Positions 17,715-26,645 of a stretch of 64,000 nucleotides of DNA are shown here, piece after piece. Source of the DNA: Natronohydrobacter sp. (GTDB lineage Bacteria; Pseudomonadota; Alphaproteobacteria; Rhodobacterales; Rhodobacteraceae). Positions within the stretch are counted from its first letter, which is position 1. The number at the start of each line of letters is the position of its first letter. Position numbers and translations under genes: made by a program. The notes below the pieces were generated by a model that made no database searches, was not told where the DNA came from, and saw only the letters and a program-made list of their open reading frames with translations. Where the stretch lies: contig SLDY01000035.1 of assembly GCA_007125005.1 (NCBI GenBank), forward strand, positions 1-64,000, given 5' to 3'.

Positions 17715-18032
17715 ATGATCGCCCCGGAAGACTGTCATTCGATGCGTGACCTGCGCAAGGAAATCGACACGATAGATGCAGAACTGGTCAGCTTGTTGGC
17801 AATGCGTGCGCGCTATATTGACCGCGCGATCGAATTGAAACCCGTTGAAGGCGTTCCTGCCCGCATACCGGAGCGTGTGGCCGAAGTGCTTGAGCATGTG
17901 GCAGATCTTTCGATCCGGACGGGAGTTGATCCGAAACTGACTGTCCCTGTGTGGACGTTGATCATCGAGTGGTCCATTGCGCGCGAAGAAGAGATTCTGG
18001 GACCGTTGGAGACGCATGATGATCTTGGTTGA
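17715..18032 (+). CDS. Chorismate mutase, AroQ type
   Basis: A 105-residue all-helical protein of the AroQ type that converts chorismate to prephenate for phenylalanine and tyrosine. The MRDLRKEIDTIDAELVSLLAMRARYI segment (broken here only for description) matches the first long helix with the active-site arginines, and the last helix contains the WTLIIEWSIAREEEI stretch. There is no fused prephenate dehydratase or dehydrogenase. The start at 17715 has GAGG about 8 bases upstream; MRDL at 17742 is an alternative. Its place between fhs and folD is unexpected on pathway grounds but I recall the same order in relatives. Confidence 0.8.
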   Translation: MIAPEDCHSMRDLRKEIDTIDAELVSLLAMRARYIDRAIELKPVEGVPARIPERVAEVLEHVADLSIRTGVDPKLTVPVWTLIIEWSIAREEEILGPLETHDDLG

Positions 18033-18056
18033 TCAAGGCAATTCAAGGAGTAGCAT

Positions 18057-18947
18057 ATGATCGGGCATCTTCTGGACGGGAAGCAATTTGCATCCAATCT
18101 GCGCGGCAAGGTGGCGGGCCATGTTGCAGAGCTTACAAGAACGCATGGCATTACGCCCGGGCTGGCAGTGGTTCTGGTCGGTGAGGATCCGGCCAGTCAG
18201 GTTTATGTGCGCTCCAAGGGTAAGCAGACGCTTGAAGTCGGTATGGCGTCTTTCGAGCATAAGCTGGATGCAGGGACTTCCGAAGCAGCTTTGCTTGCGC
18301 TGATTGACCGGCTGAACGCGGACCCGGCGGTTCATGGCATTCTCGTGCAACTGCCGTTGCCATCTCATCTCGATTCCGATCTTGTTATCAATCGGATTAG
18401 TCCTGCGAAGGATGTCGATGGGTTTCATATTTCAAATGTGGGGTTACTCGGCACCGGGCAGAAGGCGATGGTGCCCTGCACCCCATTGGGCTGCCTCATG
18501 CTGCTGCGTGATCACCATGGCAGCCTCTCCGGTCTTCATGCGGTTGTTGTCGGGCGTTCAAATATTGTCGGTAAGCCAATGGCGCAACTTCTGCTCGGCG
18601 ATAGCTGCACAATTACCATCGCCCATTCCCGCACGAACAACCTGCCTGAGATTTGTCGTCAGGCCGATATTCTTGTGGCCGCAGTCGGGCGGCCAGAGAT
18701 GATACCGGGTGACTGGATCAAGCCCGGTGCGACCGTGATTGATGTGGGGATCAACCGGGTCGAGCGCGACGGCAAGACGAAACTCGTAGGCGACGTGGAA
18801 TTCGGGAGCGCGGCTGCCGTGGCCGGAGCGATCACGCCGGTTCCTGGCGGTGTCGGCCCGATGACAATCGCTTGCCTGCTTGCTAATACGCTCACGGCAA
18901 CTTGCCGCGCGCATGGACTGCCTGAGCCGGAGGGGCTGACGGCCTAA
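18057..18947 (+). CDS. folD: Bifunctional methylene-THF dehydrogenase / cyclohydrolase
   Basis: A 296-residue FolD that oxidises 5,10-methylene-THF with NADP+ and hydrolyses the methenyl product to 10-formyl-THF. Signatures include [14 protein letters not shown] with the catalytic Lys (about 56), QLPLP, PCTPLG, the [11 protein letters not shown] nucleotide loop and the [12 protein letters not shown]-terminal motif. It starts 24 bases after the chorismate mutase stop with a CAAGGAG ribosome site. Its stop codon overlaps by 4 bases with that of the convergent DUF2306 gene. Confidence 0.97.
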   Translation: MIGHLLDGKQFASNLRGKVAGHVAELTRTHGITPGLAVVLVGEDPASQVYVRSKGKQTLEVGMASFEHKLDAGTSEAALLALIDRLNADPAVHGILVQLPLPSHLDSDLVINRISPAKDVDGFHISNVGLLGTGQKAMVPCTPLGCLMLLRDHHGSLSGLHAVVVGRSNIVGKPMAQLLLGDSCTITIAHSRTNNLPEICRQADILVAAVGRPEMIPGDWIKPGATVIDVGINRVERDGKTKLVGDVEFGSAAAVAGAITPVPGGVGPMTIACLLANTLTATCRAHGLPEPEGLTA

Positions 18948-19342
18948 CCGCTGAGCAGCACAGCATGCATGATCCGTCCGGGCAGTAGAGTGAAGGCGCC
19001 GGCGACAATCAGGGCACCCCATACCATCCCAATCATCCATCCGCGATGACCCTCGATGTTACCTTTGCGGATGTTGCGCAGTGCCAGCATGATGCCCGCC
19101 ACCACGAATAGTGAAAGCAGGTGTATCCAGCTATAACCCATGACAGGCCCACCGGTCGTGATCCAAAAACTTGATATGGCCACCACGAGCATGGATCCGA
19201 CCCATACCCACCCGAGGGTCTTGTGAGTTACCGTCCCGCGCGCGCGCGAAAAAATCAGAACGGTTATTAGGATCGTGATCATCGCGGCTGCGGTGTGAAG
19301 CTGAATGGCGACGGGTGCTCCCGTCAGGGGTGCCAAATTCAT
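18944..19342 (-). CDS. DUF2306-type small membrane protein
   Basis: A 132-residue inner-membrane protein with about four hydrophobic helices and conserved histidines in [16 protein letters not shown] and GHRGWMIGM, a pattern seen in DUF2306 proteins that may bind haem or metal. The function is unknown. The open frame extends to 19399, but the ATG at 19342 ([16 protein letters not shown]) is the natural start before the first helix. It lies divergently from the LytTR regulator with 91 bases between the starts, which makes joint control possible. Confidence 0.75.
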   Translation of the reverse strand: MNLAPLTGAPVAIQLHTAAAMITILITVLIFSRARGTVTHKTLGWVWVGSMLVVAISSFWITTGGPVMGYSWIHLLSLFVVAGIMLALRNIRKGNIEGHRGWMIGMVWGALIVAGAFTLLPGRIMHAVLLSG

Positions 19343-19433
19343 ACCTGTTCCTTTTCTTAAACTGTCTCCTGATTTGCAAAGCGGCGCATGTGCGGGCAAT
19401 AAGTCTTACGCAGAAAGCGTCGGGAGTTCGCGA

Positions 19434-20159
19434 ATGAGCCGCCTCAGAGAGCACATGCAATTCACGCTGCGTGAATGGCGCGTGCCTCTTACGCTCTGGG
19501 CCGTGCTCAGCACCATCGCGGCGCTTGCGGGCCCTTTTGGCACCATGAACGCGCTGTCGTTTGGTCCGCGCGCATTCTACTGGGCGGCAATCATCGCATT
19601 AGCGATTCTTCTGGATCGTTGGTTCAGCGCTTTGGAAACGCGTTTGCCCAAGGGATTAAAAGTGAATCTTGGCGTTGTGCTTGCTTATGCATTGGTGCTT
19701 GCAAGCCTGATCTGGGGGCTCAATCACATCCTGTTCCCCGATTGGGGCAGTTGGCGCGAGTGGCTCTGGTTGTTACTCATCATTCTGGTGATTTCTGGCT
19801 CTGTCCATCTGGTTCTGCGTCTCCAAACTACACCCGCGTCACCATTGACAGAGTTCCAGCGGCGCCTGCAGATCAAGAACCGTGGCAAGCTCATCAGACT
19901 GGAAGCGCAGGATCATTATGTTTTGGTAGTGACAAGCGCGGGTCAGGAGCTTGTTCTGATGCGTTTGTCTGACGCTGCGCAAGAGCTTGGGCCATTGGGC
20001 TTGCGGGTGCACCGCTCGCATTGGATCTCACCCGAGGCGGTGGTGCAGACACGCCGCAAACACGGCCGCACAGTTTTGGTCATGGTGGATGGGGCAGAGG
20101 TGCCAGTGAGCCGCAGTTATCTCAAGGCGCTGGCACAGGCAGGCATTGCGCCCGCCTGA
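19434..20159 (+). CDS. Membrane-anchored LytTR-domain transcriptional regulator
   Basis: A 241-residue protein with four predicted membrane helices in the first half (about 18-125) and a C-terminal LytTR DNA-binding domain (about 145-238). The LytTR part shows LEAQDHYVLVVT, a helix-rich LSDAAQELG, VHRSHWIS and the closing VPVSRSYLKAL. The lack of a receiver domain sets it apart from LytR/AlgR response regulators; a membrane-sensing one-component regulator is likely. A GGGAG sits eight bases before the ATG at 19434. The divergent DUF2306 gene is a possible target. Confidence 0.85.
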   Translation: MSRLREHMQFTLREWRVPLTLWAVLSTIAALAGPFGTMNALSFGPRAFYWAAIIALAILLDRWFSALETRLPKGLKVNLGVVLAYALVLASLIWGLNHILFPDWGSWREWLWLLLIILVISGSVHLVLRLQTTPASPLTEFQRRLQIKNRGKLIRLEAQDHYVLVVTSAGQELVLMRLSDAAQELGPLGLRVHRSHWISPEAVVQTRRKHGRTVLVMVDGAEVPVSRSYLKALAQAGIAPA

Positions 20160-20187
20160 ACACAGTTTTCAGACCGAGCCGCTAAGG

Positions 20188-22818
20188 TCATGTCTGCACG
20201 ATTGCGAGGCGTATCTGCCGCTCTGTTTCTATCAGGACGAAGAACACAAGGCCCAACCCAAGGATTACGCTCATATCCAGCGCATAAAGCGGGCGGGTGC
20301 CGAAGGCGATTTGCATGACGGGCGTGTAGGTCATGAAAATCTGCGCCCCGAGCGCCACCGTCAGCGTTATCCAGACCGCACGGGTTGCGCGTAGCGTCTG
20401 GAGTGTCAGCGAGGAGCCGTGCAGGTTGCGGATATAGAAGAGGTAAAAGATTTTCAGCACGACCAGCGTGTTCATCGCGAGCGTCTGCGCATGTTCAATG
20501 CTGTAATCGCGCCCGATGCCCCATGTAAAAATTCCGAACATCGCAGAGGCATAAAGCGCCCCCACCAGCACAACATGCCAAAGCAGCGCGCCCGAAAGTA
20601 GTGGCGCTTTACGCGCGCGGGGCGGGCGCTCCATCGTGGCCTTCTCGGTTGGCTCGAAAGCCAGCGCGATGCCAAGCGTGACCGATGTGATCATATTGAC
20701 CCAGAGCACCTGCAACGCAGTAATAGGCAGTGCAACGCCAATGAGCAGGGCAATGATGATCGCCGAGGATTCACCTGCATTGGTGGGCAGAGTCCAGCTG
20801 ATCACCTTGCGAATATTATCATAAACCGTCCGCCCCTCACGCACGGCCGCGGCGATAGAGGCGAAATTGTCATCCGCGAGCACCAGATCAGAGGCTTCCT
20901 TTGCCGCCTCAGAGCCCTTTTGGCCCATCGCTATGCCAACATCGGCGCGTTTGAGTGCAGGTGCGTCATTCACCCCATCCCCTGTCATTGCAACAACGAG
21001 TCCGTGGCTTTGCAGTGCCGTGACAAGGCGCAGCTTGTGCTCGGGCGTGGTGCGCGCAAAAACATCAACCTCACGAACGATTTGCGCGAGGCGCGCATCG
21101 TCCATCTCTTCCAGATCAGCGCCGGTCAGCACCTCGGTTGTATGCTCCAGCCCGACCTGCTTGGCGATGGCGCGTGCAGTGCCGGCATGATCGCCAGTGA
21201 TCATCTTCACGCCGATCCCGGCGGCGCGGCATTCGGCTACGGCATCGATGGCTTCGGGGCGGGGCGGATCGATCAGGCCAGTAAGCCCCAGAAAGGTAAG
21301 CCCGCCATCGATCGCCTTCTCATCAAGATGATCGGCTTCCATCACGGCAAGCGCCAGAACGCGCGTGCCTTCTGCGGCCATCTTGTCGGCGCGTTCGAGC
21401 CAGTCCTTCACCCGGAAGCGCGCACCATCGGGCAGCGTCGCGCACATCATGAGCACACGCTCTGGGGCGCCTTTGACATGCACAAGATGCTTGTCGGGGG
21501 ATGAACTGAGTGTGGCCATATAGCGATGGCGGCTGTCGAACGGGATCACATCCTCGCGCGTCCATGTCTTGCGCGGGTCATCCTTCAGTGCCTTACCGGT
21601 GAAGGCCAGAAGCGCACCCTCCATCGGGTCACCCTCGACATGCCAGTCGCCATTGCGTGGCACCAGATCGGCATCGTTGCACAGTGACGCAGCCAGGGCG
21701 AGCGCGCTCGCATCGGCATCTCCCGTGATCTTGCCTTCTGGCGCATAACCCTCACCGGCGATCTCGAGCCGCCCTTCGGGCGTTTCCGCCATTGCCACGA
21801 TCATCTCGTTGCGGGTCAATGTGCCAGTCTTGTCTGTGCAGATGACAGAGACCGCGCCAACTGTCTCAATGGCAGGAAGTCTGCGCACAATTGCATTGCG
21901 CCGCGCCATCGCCTGCACACCGATGGCGAGAGTGATCGTGAGAACAGCAGGCAGACCTTCGGGGATCGATGAAACCGCCACTGCGACCACTGCCATGAAC
22001 AGCTCATCCACCTCATATCCGACTATGGCGAGGCCGAACACGAAGAGAAGGGCAGCGATTGTCAGGATGAAAACGCTCAGCCAGCGCGCGAACCGGTCCA
22101 TTTGGGCGACAAGCGGCGTGGTCAGTTGCTCGACCCCGGCTAGCATGCCGCCGATGCGCCCTATCTCGGTGTCAGCACCTGTCGCAACGACCAGCCCACG
22201 CCCTGCGCCCTGTGTTACCAATGTGCCCGACCACATCATCGAGCCACGATCCCCAAGAGCAGCATCCTGCTCGACGGGATTGATGTCTTTCTCAACAGGG
22301 ACGGATTCGCCTGTCAGGATTGCTTCCTGCGCTGCCAGACCCCGCGCGGTGAGCAACCTTAGATCGGCTGGAACCTTGTCGCCAGCTTCAAGAAGCACCA
22401 CATCGCCCGGAACAAGATCGCCGCCATCGACCGTCTCGCGCCGACCGTCACGCACTATGTTCGCGCGCGGGGCGAGCATGTTGCGGATTGCATCCATAGC
22501 AGCTTCTGCACGGCCTTCCTGCACGAAACCGATGACCGCATTCAGCACGACCACTGCAAGAATGACGATCGTGTCAATCCAGTGGCCCATCAATGCAGTC
22601 ACCAGCGCGGCTACAAGAAGCACATAGATCAGGACATTATGAAACTGCACCAGAAAACGCACCAGCGGGCCGCGACGTGCGGCCTCGGGCAAGCGATTTG
22701 GGCCGTGTGCTTTCAGCCGTCGCGCGGCCTCTTCGGTCGAGAGGCCATCCTTGCTGCTCTCGCAATGCTCCAGAACCTGCGCCGTTTCCTCGGCCCAGGG
22801 GTAGAATCTCTTGTTCAT
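20188..22818 (-). CDS. P-type cation-transporting ATPase (P2, Ca-like)
   Basis: An 876-residue P-type ATPase. TGES (169-172, actuator), IPEGLP in membrane helix 4 (285-290), DKTGTLT with phosphorylated Asp329, and a C-terminal MTGDGVNDAPAL hinge are all present, as is the N-terminal cation-ATPase domain. Compared by memory with SERCA, helix 5 keeps the Asn and Glu (NAGESS), but helix 6 reads WVNMITS, putting Ser where SERCA has the calcium ligand Asp800. The exported ion is thus uncertain (Ca, Mn, Na or other). It has no obvious metallochaperone neighbour, and the SDR gene upstream is on the same strand with a 23-base gap. Confidence 0.88.
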   Translation of the reverse strand: MNKRFYPWAEETAQVLEHCESSKDGLSTEEAARRLKAHGPNRLPEAARRGPLVRFLVQFHNVLIYVLLVAALVTALMGHWIDTIVILAVVVLNAVIGFVQEGRAEAAMDAIRNMLAPRANIVRDGRRETVDGGDLVPGDVVLLEAGDKVPADLRLLTARGLAAQEAILTGESVPVEKDINPVEQDAALGDRGSMMWSGTLVTQGAGRGLVVATGADTEIGRIGGMLAGVEQLTTPLVAQMDRFARWLSVFILTIAALLFVFGLAIVGYEVDELFMAVVAVAVSSIPEGLPAVLTITLAIGVQAMARRNAIVRRLPAIETVGAVSVICTDKTGTLTRNEMIVAMAETPEGRLEIAGEGYAPEGKITGDADASALALAASLCNDADLVPRNGDWHVEGDPMEGALLAFTGKALKDDPRKTWTREDVIPFDSRHRYMATLSSSPDKHLVHVKGAPERVLMMCATLPDGARFRVKDWLERADKMAAEGTRVLALAVMEADHLDEKAIDGGLTFLGLTGLIDPPRPEAIDAVAECRAAGIGVKMITGDHAGTARAIAKQVGLEHTTEVLTGADLEEMDDARLAQIVREVDVFARTTPEHKLRLVTALQSHGLVVAMTGDGVNDAPALKRADVGIAMGQKGSEAAKEASDLVLADDNFASIAAAVREGRTVYDNIRKVISWTLPTNAGESSAIIIALLIGVALPITALQVLWVNMITSVTLGIALAFEPTEKATMERPPRARKAPLLSGALLWHVVLVGALYASAMFGIFTWGIGRDYSIEHAQTLAMNTLVVLKIFYLFYIRNLHGSSLTLQTLRATRAVWITLTVALGAQIFMTYTPVMQIAFGTRPLYALDMSVILGLGLVFFVLIETERQIRLAIVQT

Positions 22819-22841
22819 CGCTTCAGTTCCGTCTGTTCAAC

Positions 22842-23594
22842 TCATTGCGCGGTATAGGCCCCATCGACCAGATGATAACTGCCCGTGATGAAACTTGCGC
22901 GATCCGAGAGCAGGAAACAGGTCAGCGCCGAGACCTCCTCGGACGTTCCAATCCGGCCCATCGGATGCAACCCTGCCAGACCGTCGAGCATTTCCTGACT
23001 GAGATTATTGGTCAGAAGCGGGGTCTGGATGAAAGCCGGACCCACGGAATTGATGCGAATGCCCTTTTGCGCATATTCCATTGCGGCGCTCTTGGTCAGG
23101 CCAATCAGAGCGTGTTTGCTTGCGACATAGGCCGCCGAATTGGCAAAACCTACAGAACCAAGGATCGAGGCCATATTGACAATCGCACCGCCACCTGCGC
23201 GCTCCATGGCCGGGATCTGATAGCGCAGCCCGTAGAATACCCCATTCAGGTTTACATTTATCACCTGCTGCCAGGCCTCCAGCGGATACTCGCCCGTCGG
23301 GGCTTGTGCGCCCCCGATGCCGGCGTTGTTCACCGCCAGATGGAGTGCGCCTGTCTCTGCCTCTGCAAAGGCCACAAGGGCTTCCATATCCTCGGGCTGG
23401 GCAACATCCCCGGCGAAGGCCGCAGCCTTGCCGCCGCGGTCAAGAATTGTCGCGACCGGCCCTGCACAGGCTGCTGCATCAAGATCCGATACCACGACAA
23501 AGGCCCCGCTTGCGGCAAGTTCCAGCGCAATTGCCTCGCCGATCCCGGATGCAGCCCCGGTCACGATGGCAGTTTTCCCAGTGAAGTCGAACAT
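22842..23594 (-). CDS. Short-chain dehydrogenase/reductase
   Basis: A 250-residue classical SDR with the nucleotide motif TGAASGIG (10-17), NNAG (about 88-91), catalytic Ser, Tyr and Lys in the SILGSVG and YVASK segments, and an acidic residue after the second strand (SDLDA), which favours NAD over NADP. The substrate is unknown; the SDR_c fold covers sugars, alcohols and 3-oxoacyl groups. I chose the start at 23594 (MFDFTGK) rather than 23621 because relatives begin there and the extra nine residues are hydrophilic. It could be cotranscribed with the P-type ATPase 23 bases downstream. Confidence 0.9.
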   Translation of the reverse strand: MFDFTGKTAIVTGAASGIGEAIALELAASGAFVVVSDLDAAACAGPVATILDRGGKAAAFAGDVAQPEDMEALVAFAEAETGALHLAVNNAGIGGAQAPTGEYPLEAWQQVINVNLNGVFYGLRYQIPAMERAGGGAIVNMASILGSVGFANSAAYVASKHALIGLTKSAAMEYAQKGIRINSVGPAFIQTPLLTNNLSQEMLDGLAGLHPMGRIGTSEEVSALTCFLLSDRASFITGSYHLVDGAYTAQ

Positions 23595-23716
23595 GTTTCG
23601 TCCCCTTTGGTCAGAATTCAACAGCGCACGGCCAATCGGCCACGCGTCGGGGGTACTATGTCAGGCAGGGAATGCGATGTCTTTGCGCTCGCGCAAATGT
23701 GTCGCGGAAGCGTAAG

Positions 23717-23746
23717 GTCTGCGCCCGCTGGAATGCGGGCGCAGAC
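23717..23746 (-). terminator. Strong hairpin after cysNC
   Basis: GTCTGCGCCCGC and GCGGGCGCAGAC are a perfect 12-base inverted repeat with a six-base loop, 7 bases downstream of the cysNC stop on the minus strand. The T content after the stem is poor, so termination may be partial. Confidence 0.65.
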
Positions 23747-23753
23747 AAGAGGG

Positions 23754-25652
23754 TCAAGGGATCAGCTTTTCGATGATCAGATCAGCGGCCTCTTCTGCGC
23801 TCATCTTGGTCGTGTCGATGCGGATATGTGGCGCTTCGGGGGGCTCATAGGGTGAATCAATCCCGGTGAAGTTCTTAAGTTGTCCGGCGCGGGCTTTCGC
23901 ATAAAGCCCCTTAACGTCGCGCTTTTCGGCCTCTTCCAGGGGCGTATCGATAAAGATTTCGATAAATTCGCCCGGCGGCAGCATAGAGCGCACCATCTCG
24001 CGTTCCGAACGGAAGGGCGAGATGAAGGCCGTGATCACGATCAATCCGGCTTCGGTCATCAGCTTTGCCACTTCGCCTACGCGGCGGATGTTTTCCACCC
24101 GGTCGGAATCGGTGAAGCCCAGATCCTTGTTCAGCCCATGGCGCACATTGTCACCATCGAGCAGGAAGGTGTGCCGGTTCATCCGCGCAAGTTTCTTCTC
24201 GACGATATTGGCGATGGTGGATTTGCCCGAGCCTGAAAGCCCAGTCATCCACAGCACCATCGGCTTCTGATTCTTCATCGCCGCGTGATGCTCGCGCGAG
24301 ATGTCGGTCGCCTGCCAATGGATGTTTTGCGCGCGCCGCAGCGCGAAATGGATAAGCCCTGCGCCAACTGTGCGATTGGTCATCTTGTCGATCAGGATGA
24401 ACCCGCCCAGATCGCGGCTTTCGTCATAACCTCCGAAGGGAATGTCGCGATCCGTGGTGATGTTGGCAACACCTATGGCATTGAGGTCTAGGGTCTTGGC
24501 GGCCAGATGCTCCATCGTGTTGACATTGACCTGATATTTCGGATGCGCAACGCTGGCAGTGACGGTTTGCGGCCCGATCTTCAGCCAATAGGCGCGGCCC
24601 GGAACCAGTTCGTCCTCATCCATCCAGATTACGGTTGCCTCGAACTGATCCGCGACTTCCACAGGGCTTTTCGAAGCAGTGATGATCTGTCCGCGCGAGC
24701 AGTCAATCTCATCTGCGAAACAGAGCGTCACGGCCTGCCCCGCGACCGCGACCTCAAGATCGCCATCCAGCGTCACGATCCGCGAAATGGTCGAGGTCTT
24801 GCCCGAAGGCAGCACGCGGATTTCATCGCCCATGCGGATCTGACCCGAAGCAATCGTGCCTGCAAAGCCCCGGAAATCGAGATTGGGCCGATTGACCCAC
24901 TGCACCTGCATACGGAAAGGCTTGAGTTGATCGGCGGTCTGGTCAAGCTCCACGGTTTCCAGATGATCAAGCAGCACTGGCCCGTCATACCATGGTGTGG
25001 CCTGGCTGCGGCTGGTGATGTTGTCGCCTGCAAGGCCGGAAATCGGGATGGGCGTGAAATCAAGGATTCCGATGCTCTCCGCGAAAGAGCGGTAATCCGC
25101 CACGATCTTTTTGAAAACGGCCTCGTCGTAATCGACCAGATCCATCTTGTTCACGGCGAGAACCAGATGGCGGATACCGATCAGATGCGCCAGATAGCTG
25201 TGCCTCCGGGTCTGCGTCAGCACGCCTTTGCGCGCATCGATCAGGATCACGGCCAGATCGGCAGTCGAAGCACCCGTGACCATGTTGCGGGTGTATTGTT
25301 CATGGCCCGGTGTATCGGCGACGATGAATTTGCGTTTCTCGGTAGCGAAGAAGCGATAGGCCACATCGATGGTGATGCCCTGCTCGCGTTCGGCCGCCAG
25401 CCCATCGACCAGCAGCGCGAAATCGATAGCTTCGCCCTGCGTGCCCACACGCTTGCTGTCGGCCTCGAGCGTAGCGAGTTGATCCTCGAAAATCATCTTG
25501 CTGTCATAGAGCAGCCGCCCGATCAATGTGGATTTGCCATCATCAACCGAGCCGCAAGTGATGAAACGCAGCATGGTCTTGTGCTGATGGGTCTCGAGAT
25601 AAGTGTCGATATCTTCGGCGATCAGCGCGTCGGTCTTGTAAATCTCGTTCAT
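23754..25652 (-). CDS. cysNC: Sulfate adenylyltransferase large subunit fused to APS kinase
   Basis: A 632-residue fusion. Residues about 1-430 are the GTPase subunit CysN, with G1 GSVDDGKST, G3 DTPGHEQ and NKMD. The rest is APS kinase CysC, with P-loop GLSGSGKST and the DGDNVRHGL substrate loop. Together with CysD it turns sulfate and ATP into PAPS. Fused CysNC (NodQ-like) enzymes also occur in rhizobia. The gene starts at the last base of cysD (TGATG overlap), consistent with a two-subunit enzyme. No PAPS reductase (cysH) or sulfotransferase is in the window, so the PAPS could serve sulfur assimilation or sulfation. Confidence 0.95.
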   Translation of the reverse strand: MNEIYKTDALIAEDIDTYLETHQHKTMLRFITCGSVDDGKSTLIGRLLYDSKMIFEDQLATLEADSKRVGTQGEAIDFALLVDGLAAEREQGITIDVAYRFFATEKRKFIVADTPGHEQYTRNMVTGASTADLAVILIDARKGVLTQTRRHSYLAHLIGIRHLVLAVNKMDLVDYDEAVFKKIVADYRSFAESIGILDFTPIPISGLAGDNITSRSQATPWYDGPVLLDHLETVELDQTADQLKPFRMQVQWVNRPNLDFRGFAGTIASGQIRMGDEIRVLPSGKTSTISRIVTLDGDLEVAVAGQAVTLCFADEIDCSRGQIITASKSPVEVADQFEATVIWMDEDELVPGRAYWLKIGPQTVTASVAHPKYQVNVNTMEHLAAKTLDLNAIGVANITTDRDIPFGGYDESRDLGGFILIDKMTNRTVGAGLIHFALRRAQNIHWQATDISREHHAAMKNQKPMVLWMTGLSGSGKSTIANIVEKKLARMNRHTFLLDGDNVRHGLNKDLGFTDSDRVENIRRVGEVAKLMTEAGLIVITAFISPFRSEREMVRSMLPPGEFIEIFIDTPLEEAEKRDVKGLYAKARAGQLKNFTGIDSPYEPPEAPHIRIDTTKMSAEEAADLIIEKLIP

Positions 25653-26554
25653 CAGAAATAGCCCTCTTGCTTCTTTTTCTCCATCGACGCTGCCTGATCA
25701 TGGTCAATCGCCCGGCCCTGGCGCTCGGATGTAGTGGTCAGCAGCATCTCCTGAATGATCTCGGGCAGGGTCTGCGCGCGGCTCTCCACGGCGCCTGTGA
25801 GCGGGTAACAGCCCAGCGTGCGGAACCGGACCGAGCGCATGACGGGTTTTTCGCCATTGAGCGGGAAGCGGTCGTCATCGACCATCAAGAGCAGCCCGTC
25901 ACGCTTTACCGTCGGGCGCTCAGCGGCATAGTAAAGCGGGACGATCTCGATATTTTCGAGATGGATGTATTGCCAGATATCCAGTTCCGTCCAGTTCGAC
26001 AGCGGAAAGACGCGCATCGACTCGCCCTTGTTCTTGCGCGCATTGTAGGTCCGCCAGAGTTCCGGGCGCTGGTTTTTGGGATCCCAGCGATGGCTGGCCG
26101 TGCGGAAGCTGAAGATGCGTTCTTTGGCACGACTTTTCTCTTCATCGCGCCGTGCGCCGCCAAAGGCTGCATCAAACCCATGCAGGTCGAGCGCCTGCTT
26201 TAGCCCTTCGGTCTTCCACATATCTGTATGCAGGCTGCCATGATCGAAGGGATTGATACCCGCCCGCAACGCCTCGGGGTTCTGGTGAACGATTAGTTGC
26301 ATACCAGCTTTCCGCGCAGCGCGGTCACGCAGAGCATACATGTCGCGGAATTTCCATGTTGTATCAACATGCAGGAGCGGGAAGGGGGGCGGTGATGGAT
26401 AGAAAGCTTTTTTGGCCAGATGCAGCATCACCGCGCTGTCTTTGCCCACTGAATAGAGCATGACTGGTTTCTCGGCCTCGGAAACGACCTCGCGCATGAT
26501 GTGGATCGCCTCGGCCTCAAGCCGCTGCAAATGGGTCAGAGTCATGATGGACAT
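25652..26554 (-). CDS. cysD: Sulfate adenylyltransferase small subunit
   Basis: A 300-residue PP-loop ATP pyrophosphatase that forms adenosine 5'-phosphosulfate from ATP and sulfate with Cys[11 protein letters not shown] is the PP-loop, [10 protein letters not shown] follows, and [16 protein letters not shown] and the [12 protein letters not shown] segment are conserved. The ATG at 26554 has a GAGGTGCG ribosome site about 8 bases upstream, so the longer frame to 26617 is not used. It is divergent from a LuxR-type regulator, which might respond to sulfur status; that link is only positional. Confidence 0.95.
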   Translation of the reverse strand: MSIMTLTHLQRLEAEAIHIMREVVSEAEKPVMLYSVGKDSAVMLHLAKKAFYPSPPPFPLLHVDTTWKFRDMYALRDRAARKAGMQLIVHQNPEALRAGINPFDHGSLHTDMWKTEGLKQALDLHGFDAAFGGARRDEEKSRAKERIFSFRTASHRWDPKNQRPELWRTYNARKNKGESMRVFPLSNWTELDIWQYIHLENIEIVPLYYAAERPTVKRDGLLLMVDDDRFPLNGEKPVMRSVRFRTLGCYPLTGAVESRAQTLPEIIQEMLLTTTSERQGRAIDHDQAASMEKKKQEGYF

Positions 26555-26579
26555 TATCGCGCACCTCGGAATGAAAACA

Positions 26580-26607
26580 TTTGGCTCTGCGATAAAGCTG
26601 ATATAAG
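26580..26607 (+). promoter_or_regulatory. Candidate promoter of the LuxR-type gene
   Basis: TTTGGC and TATAAG, 16 bases apart, lie 38 bases before the ATG of the LuxR-type regulator. The -10 element is good, the -35 is weak. The region is shared with the divergent cysD gene. Confidence 0.35.
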
Positions 26608-26645
26608 TTAGCCGCACCTCCCATTTGGGGGGGTAGGTTCAAAGA

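Noticed and set aside
22593..23855. 420-residue plus-strand frame antisense to the SDR gene and the end of cysNC
   Set aside because: It is a shadow of genes with clear family motifs on the other strand.
24507..25661. 384-residue plus-strand frame antisense to cysNC
   Set aside because: CysN GTPase motifs on the minus strand explain this region fully.
23754..26554. Sulfated-polysaccharide or Nod-factor sulfation cluster
   Set aside because: No sulfotransferase or sugar-modifying gene is adjacent, so PAPS use remains open.
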